Shown here: positions 1 to 12,503 of the stretch, one piece after another | Numbering within the stretch: position 1 is the first letter of the stretch | Layout: each line of letters starts with the position of its first letter | Assembly (NCBI GenBank): GCA_016859345.1 | Contig: CM029123.1 | Location: forward strand, 469,501 to 533,500 | Direction of reading: 5' to 3' | From: Istiophorus platypterus | Taxonomy: Eukaryota > Chordata > Actinopteri > Istiophoriformes > Istiophoridae | Length of the DNA: 64,000 bases | The notes under the pieces: model-generated | Told to the model about the DNA's origin: nothing | Database searches by the model: none | The model's input: only the letters and a program-made list of their open reading frames with translations | Program-made: the position numbers and the translations under genes

Positions 1-1440
1 ATGATAAAGGTGAGTTAAAAACCATAAAAAAAAAAAAAAAACAATTAGGACCAGCAATATACCAGTAAAAAAATTCAGGATAAGTGAATTAAAACCATTT
101 GAAAAAATAAGAATAAAATAAGATTACACAAAATAATAAAGACCAACAGTTTACCAATAAAAATAGACAGACATGTGAGTGTACTGAATTTCTTGAACTG
201 TCATCTTACAGGTATGAGGACATTCAATCAAAGGAGAACGATTATATTTAACTTTAACTGTGACACTCCATGGCTGAGAATTTAGAGCAATGACTTAGAA
301 CTTTATGCAGTGTTTTTTCTTTGATCATCTTCAATCGGTGACACTGGCTTGAAAAACATGTAAACTTGCCTGAAAAGCAAGTGTCACTGTTGCTTTTCTA
401 ATTAAATGAACTGGCAAGAAATGTGTATGTAAGCCCAATAAGATGAAATGTGTTGCTTCAAAGAGTTAAGGCTGACTTCTGTCAGTTTCCCTTTCAGTGC
501 AACTAACTAACTTACTAACAAACTAACACAATATGCAGGGGCAATTTTCTGAATGTCTAAATTAAAGCCCTGCAGCCTTTTTCTACAGATGTCACCAACT
601 GTTCGGATTCAAAATCAAACCTAAGTGAGTTCCCATAAACTGCAGTTCCCAAAATGGTGACAAGATGCTGTTTTTTAAACATTTCATACTGTACTGTTTT
701 CAGAATGGCTTGATTTCTTTAACCTCCTGAAATATGAATTATTTATTTACACCCCTCATTGATTGACAGGTGTCTTAGCCTATCCATTGGTAAGCCATTG
801 TGTTTCCCCATGATTGTTCCATCCCAGCTACATCCAGGATTAGTCTGAAATGAGGATTTTTTTCACACAGATGACAGTGAGCTATAAAACCAAGATCAAG
901 CTTCAAAATGTTTCTTTAGAAGCTCATTAGTGATGTTATGGAGACAATATCTGTGGTTCTCAACAATTCTGACAAAGCAACAATCTATGTTATCTGTCAG
1001 CACTATGTCACTAGAGAGATGTAAAGAATACAGTTTTGACAGTTTGACACTGCATCCTCTTGCACTGAATCACTTACACTAGTGTCACACAAGCCATTTT
1101 TCCAGCTTATATCTGAGGACAAAGTAACAGAGGCTCTCATCTATCTACCAGATGCTGTCTAACAGGCAGCCAAACCAAATTCACTTTTAACTTGACCCTT
1201 GTGGTTCTCATGTTTTGCTTCACTGAATAGTCCCCGTGTAAAACAAGACACAATACTATACAGCCCCACACTTAGCCCCAAATCTATATAAATCCATCTG
1301 GATTCATAAACTGAACTAATATTATCATCTATAAAAGAGATCATAGGCTCATATTGGTCAACAATAAAACAGACACAGCTGCATTCTCACACTGCTGCAA
1401 GCTGAAGTTTGAAGTATGCTGTGTTGGAAAAATATTTTTT
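1..1440. other. Unassigned AT-rich DNA
   Basis: I see no open frame with a recognisable domain, no transposon end and no structured RNA. There is a short A-run near positions 27-43. The small minus-strand frame at 1159-1344 has no recognisable features. Confidence 0.5.
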
Positions 1441-1446
1441 GCTCTC

Positions 1447-1479
1447 TCTCTCACTCACTCACTCACTCACTCACTCACT

Positions 1480-1513
<34 letters not shown>

Positions 1514-1578
1514 CTCTCAAACATTTTCCCTAAAACCTTCAGTTATTCAGTCCCCTGCCCTTGTGTGCAGACATACAA

Positions 1579-1669
<91 letters not shown>

Positions 1670-1680
1670 TATACACACAA
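1447..1680. repeat. Compound CTCA / CA microsatellite
   Basis: A run of CTCA units (about 1449-1482) passes into CA units, then about 60 bp of non-repeat sequence, then a long CA tract (about 1585-1658) ending in ATACACAC variants. It produces artificial His/Thr-rich frames on plus and Val/Cys-rich frames on minus. These are not genes. Confidence 0.95.
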
Positions 1681-4600
1681 ACCTCTGACTCAGACCCGAA
1701 CTGCTTCTCTGTCTTTTATTTCTCACTTGAATCATATGTCACTGAGGTCCATGCATACCATGTCAGACACAGACATATAGGTAATGTGTGGGTGTGTGCA
1801 GTTTGCATGCCCTTGGGTTGCCTCAGTCACCAGCTGCGTGAAATATTGTGTTGTGTTGTCTGTGCCCTTATAACTCCAGCTTTGCAGCAGGTAGCCTAAT
1901 TAGTTTACAGGTACAAACTGTTATTTTACAGTAGGTCACTCTCACTCTGTGCCCTCCAACTTTGATTTCATCTTCTCTTTTTTTCCCCATTTTTGTTATT
2001 CTTTCCTCCCCACTCTTTCCTGCTGTGCGGGGAAGCATGTCAAAATTTGTTGACAGGTGCATGTCTTACAGATGATGCCAAGGAGCAGACATGATGATAA
2101 TATACAGGCATACAGTAAATACATAAATACATAATTATTCTTCTCTAAAACAAATAAATATAAAATGACGGCCTGAACTACTGTGAGGCTCCATTAATGC
2201 TTTTTGCTACTTCAGGGGTATCCATATCCCTTACTATTGGTAACTATCTGTCATTTTTTTTTAATGGTCTCTGTTTTGTCCTCGTCTTATGGTTAAATTT
2301 AATATTATTTCACTGAGAGAGGAAGATGTAATTTTATATTTGATTATCAGTTGTATACACAGGCTGCAAATTACTAGTCTATAAAAAAAAGAAGAAATTT
2401 ATTGTTGATTTGGAGATAAGGGCTCTTTGGTGTGGTTCACACCTGGAAACAGTCTGATGGTCCACTATTTTATACACTGACATGTAAATGTACTTTATTT
2501 TGTAGTCTAGTTCTTTAATTTAATAGTTTAACATGCTATTTTATTGTCATCAGATAACACTTTTTCTTAACCTCCCACTTTAAAAATGTTACTAATAATG
2601 TTTAGTCAGAGTATATTTTAAATTCACTTTTATCTGAGTATGTTTTTTACAGAAGTAATTTACTTTTACTTGAGTGTAATTTCTCTTTGACTGACTCATT
2701 GTTGGGCCTACATGAATTTGCCCAGTGTTGGTTTGATATAGGCCCTTAAAAACCTGAAATCAACCAGTGTTGGCCAGTTTTTGTAAGCTAGCTGAACTTG
2801 TATTGTCTCGATGTTGGAACCCATGTAGTGTTGAATAGGTCTATCATCCTTATGAAAGTCATTGCACTGTTGAAACATCAAGTCGACCCACTTATGGACT
2901 GCTACCTAGCATTTACCTAGCTGTCTCTGGTCCAATGCATTTAATCTTTGTGGTTGGAACATTATGTTGTTTGAGGTTTGTCTTTAATTGCAATATATTA
3001 ATTTAATGTGATGAACTTGTCTGAAAATTGCCACAGATACAAAAGGAATTTCAAAAAGTATAAATATTGAAAACTGATTTGAGTTTTATGCGTTTGGAGT
3101 TCTGATGTTTTAGATTGTTGTTAGCTCTTAATTATGCCAATTTCAGGTTATGTCAGGATGGATGCATGAACTTAATAGAGCAACTAATAACACAAAATAC
3201 TTAAAAGGTGTAGTGTAATACGTGTGAGATTACAACACAATACTTATGTTTGATCTGTCAATGCCTTCATCTTGTTAAATGCAGGTAATCACAGAAAACA
3301 GATTATCAACCACAAACAACAAAGATAGTGAAATCCATCCACAGCTCAGTTTACAAATGACACATTTCAGCTCATGGCAGCTTTCCCATTTGATCTCGCA
3401 ATGGCAATAAATTTGGCCCTCCAGGGCATTGCTCAGCATTGGTCTTTTGCACCACTGGAGTATTAAGGCTTTGTTTAGGAATGGTAGTGCAAAATTGTAG
3501 GGGCCAGATGTATGATCACAGAGTTATGGCCATTTAAACATATCTTACCTTTACTCAGATAGAATGTCTCAAAATGTGAGTCAAATTTTGCTTGATATGC
3601 TGATATATATGCTGACATGTACATTGTGTTCTATATTTGATTGCAGCTACAAAATGTATTATTCCCTTTAATGCCAAATAAGCTAAGTTGACATGCATTC
3701 TTGGAGGTATTCATTACACTTTCATAAAAAGTGATAAAGTGACTGCATTTCAACTACATTGTTGTAAGTACAGTTAGTTGGAATCTGCCAATGACTGTTC
3801 AAGATCTTGTCCTAACTTTGGATAGAATTGATTTGTTTGGTTTGACCTAATGATAAACCAGTCAATGGTCTAATTTGCCATTTCACTTACACTCACAAAA
3901 ATTAAATACTTGACCATTTAGTTTCAACACACAAACTGGCTAAAACTCACTGCTTAAACAAACCAAATCTAATTGTCACACGGGCGGCCCCCCCAGGAGG
4001 TAATGTCCTGGAAAAAGTCTTGATCAGTATTGACTGAAGCTTATAGGCTGCAGTAAAAAGTCTTGTGTAATTTAGGGGGCACATTAATGAGATAGGGGCA
4101 CCTGGCCCCTGGGGCCCACAAATAGTGCTTGATGTGGACATATTGCATATTAAACTTTTTTCAGTTGTGTGAATAATGCCTTTCCACTCCAAGCAGCACA
4201 GTTGCAATTAGACTGCCATTGTTCCAAAAATGATTACATTTAAAAGACCAGTGTACTCCATCAGAATTGTGTGTCAAATGGTTGAATAGCTTTTGACAGC
4301 CTCTGTCCCCATGCCTGATAAAGGGGTCAGGGTTTAACAATTTCTCTCCGGCTCTCTTTTTACATTTTGTTATGCAACTATTTCTGGCATTTCTAATGTG
4401 AACAACAGAGGGCAACACTGTCTTTTGAGTGTAGCTGTTCAAGACAAATATAAACAATTTGATTTCCTATGTGGTTGGTTAGCACTTTGTATAAAGTAGT
4501 TCTGGTCTAGTATGCCCTAACCTCTGGACAATCTTAAATATGAAATACATTCCTTGTTTGAGTGTAGAATATATCAAACTCGAGGCAAAACATGTTCTTG

Positions 4601-6270
4601 TACACAGACATTTACATTCTCACATACACACCTAATAGAACACCAATTGTACATTCCCTCACACCATATCTTTACTCTTTTCTCTCTTCTCTCTCTGTCT
4701 TTCAATAGTGTATAAAAAGGGCATTGCTATTAGGCCAATCAAGAACCCAAGAAAGAGGAAAAAGCTGCCCTAATTAAAACTGTAATTCAGTGTAAGTAGG
4801 GGAATTATGGAGGGCATGGATCCTGGAATCCATGGGGAAGACTCGATCACACAGCAGACTTAACAGTCAGTCAAGGAAAACAGCAGAACACCTAATAATA
4901 CTCACTTAAAAATGCTGAAACACAAATGCTGAAGTTGATGAAATGTGGTCTTCATGTGTTGATGGGACAAACAGGTTTAGATAGAGCTATTAGAAATGGA
5001 TATAAATGTATTTATTAAAGTATCTAGAATCATTCATTGGTAATTAAAAGGAAACTGTTGTGTGCATGTGGATCACACAACACAGTGTTAGTTTCAGTTA
5101 TGTTGTAAGACCAGGAACAATGAATACAGTATATTTTTCTACTACTTACTATTTTTAAGCGATTCATTCCATCTTTTTTTGCATATACCACTACATCTAC
5201 AACTGCCCCCATTCAATAAAACCTTAGGTGATAAAACCATTTTCTCATAACCTAATTATCAAAACCAGTACACAGGGATGAGTACTCCAGTGCATCACCC
5301 TGGAGATAGTTAAGTTATATAATAAAAAAGCATTTACTCAGAAAAGAAGGATTCAATATACAGGAAGGCATTCAGTCAGGAAAAAAGCCAAGGAGGCAGA
5401 ACCGAGGTCAAAAACACGAGCAGAGATTAAAAAACCAGGAACACTAGACACAAGGAAAATACTGGAACACTTGACACAAGGGAAAAGGATGGACCTTCAC
5501 AGTGAGCTGGGAGTTCTAAAAGTGGTATTTGTGTGAGAACATGTGTTTATGTGTGTTATGAGTCATGCCTCTCACCAGACAGCAAGAGTGGGTTGGTAGT
5601 TGGCAATAATGCCATTCACAGACATAGACACAGAGGGAATTCTACGCCCGACACAAACATATCCTGTAATGGGAGTGTAAGTCCTTCCACACCACAGAGA
5701 GTGGGCAGTGTTTAGATCTGTGTGGCACCTGTGTACATTCCTCAATAATGACACTGAACACATGTCTGGGTCTATACCTGTGCTACACTGGAACATCATT
5801 AAACACACTTTGCAGTGTGTTTCCACAGCATGATCAGTGAGGTCCAAAGCTTTTTTTCAGTAAATTTAGTGCTTGCAAACTTTTTGTTTCAAACACCTTA
5901 AAGACATTAGGCAACCTAAATTTGGAGATGGAAATCATCAGATGCATTATGAAACTGGCTTGGAACTGTAAAGATGCAAGTAAAAATGGCATGGAAAGGC
6001 CATTTTTAATGAAATTAATTTTAATTTAATCGGACTCAAGTAGACTCTGTTTCTTCTATACTTTGATTTTGAGTATGCATTTCAATATTTTGTCTTTTTC
6101 TGTTTCAAGCCCATCTAGAATAATGGTCAATTAGCTTGCTTGACACACAAGCTTGTATGATTTGCAATTGAAAAGGGGGAAGTGTGTGTCACCCCCTCTC
6201 TAATCTATGGTTTCCAAAAACACCCTTAAGGACAAATCAAGAATTTCAAAAAGAAGGAATGATGCATGAA
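1681..6270. other. Unassigned intergenic or intronic DNA
   Basis: No coding region is supported. About 2560-2705 has alternating 'acttttacttgagt' style sequence like non-autonomous hAT-type repeats of fish (weak). About 5340-5510 is A-rich with phrases such as 'ggaacactagacacaagg' that look repeat-derived, but I cannot assign a family. The 91-codon minus frame at 5572-5847 and the overlapping plus frame show no motif. Confidence 0.4.
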
Positions 6271-6274
6271 CTTC

Positions 6275-6627
6275 CCTTTCCACTACCTCCTCCTCTCTCC
6301 CGAAGTGCATTAAAACCTCAAAAATGCTAGTTACTAACTGTCCTCACCCCTCTCCTGCTGTTTTGTGCTTTCTTGTCTCTCTCTCCTCTCTCCTGTCACT
6401 TTTTGCATATTTTCTGATGCTCCTGAGTCTGGATCCATGGTTGCAGACCATCTACTGCCCCATGAGCCTGATATACACCCACTGCTTTAATTATTATGAT
6501 TACTACTGTTACCATTTCATTTAGTCCTATTAGTAGCATTATTGGCCCTGTTAGTATAACTATAGTATATATAGCTATTAGTCCCATTATTGTGCTATGC
6601 TCTCTCTCCTCCCTCTTGCCCCCCTAA

Positions 6628-6673
<46 letters not shown>

Positions 6674-6920
6674 CCAGTCGAGGCAGCCCCCCCCCCACCA
6701 CCATGAGTCAGGATCTGTTCAACGTTTCTACCTGTTAAAGGGAGTTTTTCATTGCCGCTGTCACCAAGTGCTGCCCATGGGGGAAACATTGGGTCTCTGT
6801 AAATAATATCTATAAAGAGTCTGTTCTAGACCTGCTCTATATGAAAAAAGCCATGAGATAATGTCTGTTATGATATGGTGCTATATAAATAAAGTTGAAT
6901 TGATCTGAATTGAATTGAAG
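6275..6920 (+). mobile_element. L2-clade LINE, 3' end fragment (copy 1)
   Basis: This is the 3' untranslated end of an L2/Maui-like non-LTR retrotransposon. Landmarks recur in order in at least ten places in the window: 'tggatccatggttgcagacc', 'ttaattattatgattact', a CT-rich run, 'tcaacccag', 'tttctacctgttaaaggga', 'gggtctctgtaaataat', 'ctgctctatatgaaa', 'gttatgatatggtgctat' and a GAATT-type tail. No reverse transcriptase remains here, so it is a 5'-truncated insertion. It abuts a Tc1 fossil immediately downstream. The family name rests on protein remnants in other copies. Confidence 0.85.
6634..6665. repeat. CT microsatellite inside L2 3' end
   Basis: Uninterrupted TC repeat in the pyrimidine-rich stretch normal for this L2 3' region. 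The spurious frame at 6595-6789 (minus) with alternating Arg/Glu is its antisense translation. Confidence 0.95.
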
Positions 6921-6921
6921 T

Positions 6922-7968
6922 TAATGGTGAGCTCAGCAACATCAAAAGGCCTGGAAGACCACAGAAGATGACTAAAGTGGAGGATCGCAGAAATCTTTCC
7001 TTGGTAAAGAAAAACCTCTTCACAACATCTAGACAGGTCAATAATACTCTCCAGGAGGTAGACATATCATTAACAAAATCTACAATCAAGAGACACCTTC
7101 ATGAATGTAAATATAGAGGGTTTACCACAAATTGCAAACCACCATCAACACTCTTGAACAGAAAGGCCACATTACACTTTGCCAGAAAACATCTTAAGCG
7201 ATTCTTTGGACAGATGAAACCAAGATTAACTTTAACCAGAATTGTAGGAAGAGAAGAGTATGGAGAAGGAAAGGAACATCATAGAAAGCCACCAAATCAT
7301 CTGTCAAACATGCTGGAGACAGGCATGGTATGGCATGGTCATGTATGGCTGCCAATGGAACTGGGTCACTGGTGTTTATTGGTGATGGCACACCTGATAG
7401 TATGAGAATAAATTCTCTAGTGTATAGGGCTATACTATCTGCTCAGATACAACCGAATGCTGCACAACTGATAGGATGGTACTTCTGGGTAGAGATAGAT
7501 AATGACACACAACATACTGCGAAAGAAACACAAGTGCTTCTCAAGGTAAAGAAATTTGATATTCTTAAAAGGCCAAGTCAGTCACCTGACCTCAAACCAC
7601 CCAAACCTGCATTTCACTTTCTGAGGACAAATCTGAGGGCAGAAAGACCCACAAACAAGCAGCATCTGAAGGTGGCTGCAGTAAAGGCTTTGGAAAGCAT
7701 CCCAAGGAGGATACTCAGCATTAGGTGATGTCCATGGGTTCTAGATTTCAGGCAGTCATTGACTGCAAAGGATTTTCATCAAAATAATAAAAATATTTTT
7801 TTTTTATAATTATTTTTGTTTGTTAGATTAGTTCTGTGCCCCTAAAATGGTTTTAATACCTAATCAGTTAATAAGTATTTTTGTTAAACCCACTGAATTA
7901 AAACTGAAATACTACACTTAGATTACATCTTGGTGACTTTATTTCAAATGCATTGTGGAGGTGTACAT
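6922..7968 (+). pseudogene. Tc1-like transposase fossil (copy 1)
   Basis: Decayed Tc1/mariner transposon of the type common in teleosts. Frames at 6968-7405 and 7330-7728 cover consecutive parts of one transposase: 'STIKRHLHECKYRGF' from the N-terminal DNA-binding region, then the region around 'RFFGQMKPRL' where the first catalytic Asp of the DDE triad (family pattern 'WTDETK') should sit but is frameshifted. Later come 'MAWSCMAANGTGSLVFI' and 'DNDTQHTAKETQ' (normally DNDPKHTAK) from the catalytic core. The 5' inverted repeat and transposase start are missing; the copy begins directly at the L2 tail. The 3' non-coding part is recognisable to about 7968, where it is cut off before the outer inverted repeat. 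It is certainly dead, with multiple frameshifts and missing ends. Confidence 0.9.
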
Positions 7969-8002
7969 ACTGATCAGCCACAACATTAAAACCAGTAACT
8001 AT
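7969..8002. mobile_element. Isolated mariner/Tc1-type terminal sequence
   Basis: The sequence 'actgatcagccacaaca' followed by 'ttaaaaccagtaac' matches the terminal inverted-repeat type of another fish IS630/Tc1 family. Only this end is present, wedged between the Tc1 fossil and the next L2 fragment. Assignment is from recall of the family terminus. Confidence 0.55.
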
Positions 8003-8029
8003 TTGTAATAATACTGGTTGAGAAAATAC

Positions 8030-9095
8030 TCTTCAGTTGATCCAGAATGCTGCAGCGCAAGTACTGACAGGAACTAGGAAAAGAGATCCTATTTCTCCTG
8101 TGTTAGCTTCTCTGCATTGTCTCTGTGTAAAATCCAGAATAGATTTTTGAGTCCTCCTCCTCACCTACTATGCCTATAATGGTCAGACACAATTTTATGT
8201 TAAAGAGCTCATAGTACCCTGGCTCCTCTACTGTGGAACCACGTTTAAGTTTGGGTTCGGGAGGCAGACACCCTCTCTACATTTAGGAGTGGGCTTAAAA
8301 CCTTCTTTTTGATAAAGCTTATATTTAGGCTTGGCTCAGGCTTAGCTGGATCATCCCCTAGTTATGCTGCTATAAACCCAGACTGCCGGGGGCTTCCCAT
8401 GATGCTATGGAGCTTCTGTCTCCTCCTATTCCTCTCCAAAAGAACGTTGTCATATCTTCTCCATGCTCATTATTAACTTGACCTCTTCTCTCTCCCGTAG
8501 TTTTTTTCTTTCTGGTCTCTCTCCTTTCTCCTCCTGTCAATTTCTTCAGATTTTTTGACACTGCAGAACCTGAATCTATGTCTACAGACCACCCACTGCC
8601 CCCATGACCCTGCTAAACACCCAGTGCTTTAATTATTATAATATTTCTATTACCATTTTCCTTAGTCTTATTTGTATTATTATGAGACCCATTATTATAA
8701 TAATATGTTTTACCATTAGTCTCAGTATTATTATTATTATTATTATTATAATACATCTTTATGTTATACCTTTGCTGTGCTATGTTCTCTCTCCTCCCTC
8801 CTGCCCCCCTTATCTTTCTACATCTCTCTCTCTGTTCTGCTCCCTCTCTCTGTTCATTTCTCTTTCTCTTTCAACCCAATCGGTGGAGCCAGATGCCCTC
8901 CATGAGTTGGGGTTTCTACCTGTTAAAGGGAGTTTTTTGTTGTCACATTCACTATGTGCTAGCTCATGGAAGAATGTTTGATATCCGTTAATAATGATTA
9001 GAGAGAATATGGTCTAGATCTGCTCTATAATTTGCCCTGGGATAACCTTTGTTATGATAGGGTGCTATATGAATAAAATTGAACTGAACTGAATT
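8030..9095 (+). pseudogene. L2-clade LINE, RT C-terminus plus 3' end (copy 2)
   Basis: The upstream part translates in broken frames to the end of the L2 polyprotein: 'LQNAAARVLTGTRKRD'-type sequence near 8035-8095, a region resembling the 'LLLTYKALNG' and 'KELI' segments, then a 'GREADTLSTF'-like part near 8255-8300 and 'LKTFLFDKAY'-like sequence near 8300-8325. The 3' untranslated landmarks follow, ending at 9050-9095 with 'ggtgctatatgaataaaa' and a GAACTGAA-type tail. Stops and frameshifts are frequent. An ATT-rich run (about 8720-8755) sits in the 3' region. Confidence 0.88.
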
Positions 9096-9822
9096 AATTT
9101 TGTGGTTGCGTGGTGTATCATCAGTGCCTAAGAAGGTGTGTGTCTGTAGATCCAATGATTACATCAGCTAGCACCATCCATCTGTTCACTTGTGCATTCA
9201 ACTCCTGTTTCATACATGTGAGCAGCTTTCTTTGTCAAAACTCTAGACCAGTGACTCAAGCTGAGATGTTTTGGAGGTTTAGGATCTGAAGGGGCTCTAC
9301 GGAGAATGAACAGGAGAGCACTGTGGTGGGATGGCACTGAGATCAAAGAGTAAATTTCTCCTTTTTTTTTCAAAGTCTCCTAATGGAAAGCACACACCAC
9401 TGTTTGTAGGTTATAATACTGCTGTGGAGACTCTGCCCTTCCTACCAAGTTACCAGTAGCTGCACACCTGTTACAACTGCACAGGAATGTGTTTGTTTTT
9501 ACAACTCTTCTGGCAAATACTCACTAAATATACAAGTAGTGCTGGGAAGAACACCCTGACACAATATACATAGCCTTGTACCTGTGACTGATGGTGTAAG
9601 ATTGTAATACTGTAGTACTATGAAGAATCTTTGAAGATGAAGCCGAAAAACACAATGTAATCTGTTTTAGGTATTTTTAGAGTGACTGATTTTGAATAAA
9701 CCTCCCTTATTTCCCTGTTAGAACAAGCCTGTTAACAGTTCATTTCAACAGATGTTCTGTAATCAGAGATTACTTATAAAGATAGAAATTCCAAACATGA
9801 AACATTGATTCTTTGGGATCTT
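9096..9822. other. Unassigned DNA
   Basis: No coding or repeat signature recognised apart from low-complexity T/A runs. Confidence 0.45.
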
Positions 9823-9823
9823 G

Positions 9824-9832
9824 GCACACACA

Positions 9833-9890
<58 letters not shown>
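9824..9890. repeat. CA microsatellite
   Basis: Nearly pure AC tract, with one 'acaaac' interruption near the start. It is paired with a GT tract about 95 bp downstream. Confidence 0.97.
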
Positions 9891-9892
<2 letters not shown>

Positions 9893-9981
9893 CCTTATGC
9901 AACAAATTCAGATATGTTATGCATTCATTCAAGTTTGATGTTTTTATTTTTTATTTTAAAAAAAAAACACGCTGCAGCCAG

Positions 9982-10010
9982 TGTGTGTGTGTGTGTGTGT
10001 GTGTGTTTGT
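9982..10010. repeat. GT microsatellite
   Basis: GT tract, complementary in sense to the CA tract just upstream. Together they could fold back on one strand. Confidence 0.95.
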
Positions 10011-10139
10011 GTCTTCCCACAGCTGGAGAACATTCCCAGACAGCATGTGGAGTGAGGAAAGAGTTACAGAAAACAAACTTTTACTACTGTTGTAAGGCTC
10101 AACATGGTCTGATCAATCTCCATCTCAAAATCGCACACA

Positions 10140-10345
10140 CATGTTAGTGTTCCTATCTTTTTGAGGACACTCATTGACATATTCCATAATGCCCCTTACC
10201 ATAACCCTAACCTAACCTGAACCCTGAAACCTGGCCTTAACCCTCAAACAGGCCAATGAAGGTGTGAGGATTGCAAAATGACCTTACTCTTGAGGTATAA
10301 AGGTCAAACTCATCCTCATAATATATAGCAATTAATGCACATTTT
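10140..10345. repeat. CCTAACC-containing interspersed repeat
   Basis: The block has 'gaggacactcattgacat', 'ccttaccataaccctaacct' and 'aaactcatcctcata'. This combination next to CA repeats is familiar from teleost genomes, where it behaves as an unclassified interspersed repeat. I cannot name a family. The telomere-like phrases are degenerate. Confidence 0.4.
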
Positions 10346-12280
10346 TTCTTTGCACCTGAAACACCTGAAAAGGAAAAGCCCCATTTAGACAGAAGTGCAG
10401 CATGAAACACCACTGAGTATCTGTACATTTGTCAGCTCTTTCTCTGCCCTTCTTGTATTTCTGCCTAACTTGCATTCCTTCAGTCTGACTGAGGAGATTT
10501 TATCCAAATTTAACAGTAGATCTGGTCTATATAATGATCCATTCAGGTCCATTCAGGGAGCTGCGCTCCCTGTTTTCCTTATTATCTTTTATGGATTAAT
10601 ATAAGTGCTTTATTGGACACTATTAATTACAATATCTTACTGGATAGACTTAGAATGTGGGACGAGATCTTGAAAATTGGGTATGGGTGCTATAAATCTT
10701 ACCTGTTCAACAGAATGTTTTGTGTCTCTACAAATTTGTTTACAGTACATTTTGTTTACATTACATTATAAATTTTTGACCTGCCTCAGTAAATCTTTTA
10801 TTTGTTCTTCAGCTAGTCTTGACCTGTGCTGCAAGACTCTTATTAAAAGCAGTTTTGTCACTTTTAGGATTGTTTTTACTATTTATCTCCAGCCTCTCTA
10901 AATGTAAAATTAATTTTTGTGCTCACTGACCTCTTTGTTTGTAATTGGGTTGTAAACTAATTAGTCCTTGTTTTATATATTGTCCTCTATCTTTTCTATC
11001 TTCTTCTTTCTCTTTTCTCTCCTTCACAGCACTTTCTAAATTCTGTTTTGAAAAGGGCTCTAGACTTAAAGTTTGCTTACTTGCTTTTATCTCATTATTC
11101 TTTTATTGATTGTATTCCTATATCAATAACATTATCATCATACCTTCTCTCACTCTGTCCATCCTTTGCCTCCCCTGGTACCACAACATCCCCTACAGTC
11201 AGACTGCTGAAACCAGACTCTCTTTGTTGACTGGTGAGACAATATTTTCCTCTATCGTGTGCTAATGAGTCCATTAAATCAATTATTCTCCATGTTGCCT
11301 CTGTGGTATATCAGAGAAACAGAACTCCTAACTGCTCCATCAGCTAAGGACTTCTTGTTGGTTCCACAGAATTAGTAGGAAGCTAATCATGGTTTTGGTG
11401 TTTTCATCCATTTTATATGAGTCTGTGGAATGAATGAGGCTTGTAAGACAGTCTACTCTAGTGTATTCTTTTGTAGTCTTTTGTGTCTCGCCATATTGTT
11501 TAGGTGAGCTGCATGTTTAGGATTCCTGAGTTCTTTCTCATAGACACATTCCAACAGTAGTAGATTCCCATGAGCTGCAGCATATTTCTGTCACAACACT
11601 CTCCTGTAGATTCCAGAGGCTCTTGCCGACAGGCAAAGCCAGTAGTGTTACAAATCATCCACTGTCTGCATTGCAAGCGTACCTATGGCTTAGCTTTTAA
11701 TGCCCTTATGGTCTGTCAGTCACTGAGACCCTTACACTTGATAAATGTCTCCAATTTATTGTGTGTAGATACCCATGCCATGCTCTTTTAACAGTGTAAT
11801 TTAAAGACAAGAGCAGGTAATGAGTTCTAGAGGATGCTGTAGTTTGCTAGACAGCATTCCATTGGTTAAGTTAGGAGTCACTAAAAATTTAAAGATATAA
11901 AATAATCACTTGTCTTTAGTTTTCATTATCTTCAGTAGTCCATACAGGAACTATATGATGCTGACTAATATTTGGCTCACACCACCACTTTTGTATGTGT
12001 TAGTGTTCAGGTTAGAGTTTATTTTTGATTCAACATTCCAGTACTTATTTGAGAATAATTTCCATCTCGGATCATTATATTTTTTGTGGGTTTTACAGCA
12101 CACCATGCATATAGGAAGCCTATCTTGAGATGCATATGCAAACGGTGCAAAAAACAGGTAATAGTATTGTGGATTTGCAGAGAGGTTATAATGACAGTAG
12201 CATGTTAAGGAGTTACATGTGTAGTCTATGGCAACTACCACTTTTACAAAGTGGAAGATGAAGAATAATACATAACTTTA
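10346..12280. other. Unassigned AT-rich DNA
   Basis: Several frames of 60-96 codons occur (for example plus 10395-10604 and minus 11951-12241), but they have no recognisable domain, biased composition or splice context. I see nothing I can support as a gene. Confidence 0.4.
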
Positions 12281-12503
12281 AAAAATTTGGTTAAAACAAA
12301 TAGAATTGTATTAAATGTACAAGATTTTAATTACTTAAAATTACTTTTTTTTTAAATTTACCTACTTTATTTTATACTGTATATCAAATGCAGTTACTTT
12401 CATGAAGCAGATGAGAGCTCACTGAATAGTTTGATGAGATATGTGTCAGACTGTGGTCAGGAAGAGGGTTTTGAAGAAAGGCCCCTGACACACGTTAACC
12501 CAT
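12281..12503 (+). repeat. Local duplicated segment, copy A
   Basis: About 220 bp running from 'ggttaaaacaaatagaattg' to 'cccctgacacacgtt'. It recurs with about 90% identity at 13881-14112 in the same orientation. No coding content. Confidence 0.9.

Noticed and set aside
1409..1899. His/Thr-rich frames over the CA tract
   Set aside because: They are translations of a microsatellite in each phase. The same happens at 9.8, 21.1, 26.1, 48.2, 58.6 and 61.2 kb.
8604..8991. 125-codon Ile/Ser/Leu-rich plus frame
   Set aside because: It is a translation of the ATT-rich and CT-rich parts of an L2 untranslated end. It looks like membrane segments only because of base composition.
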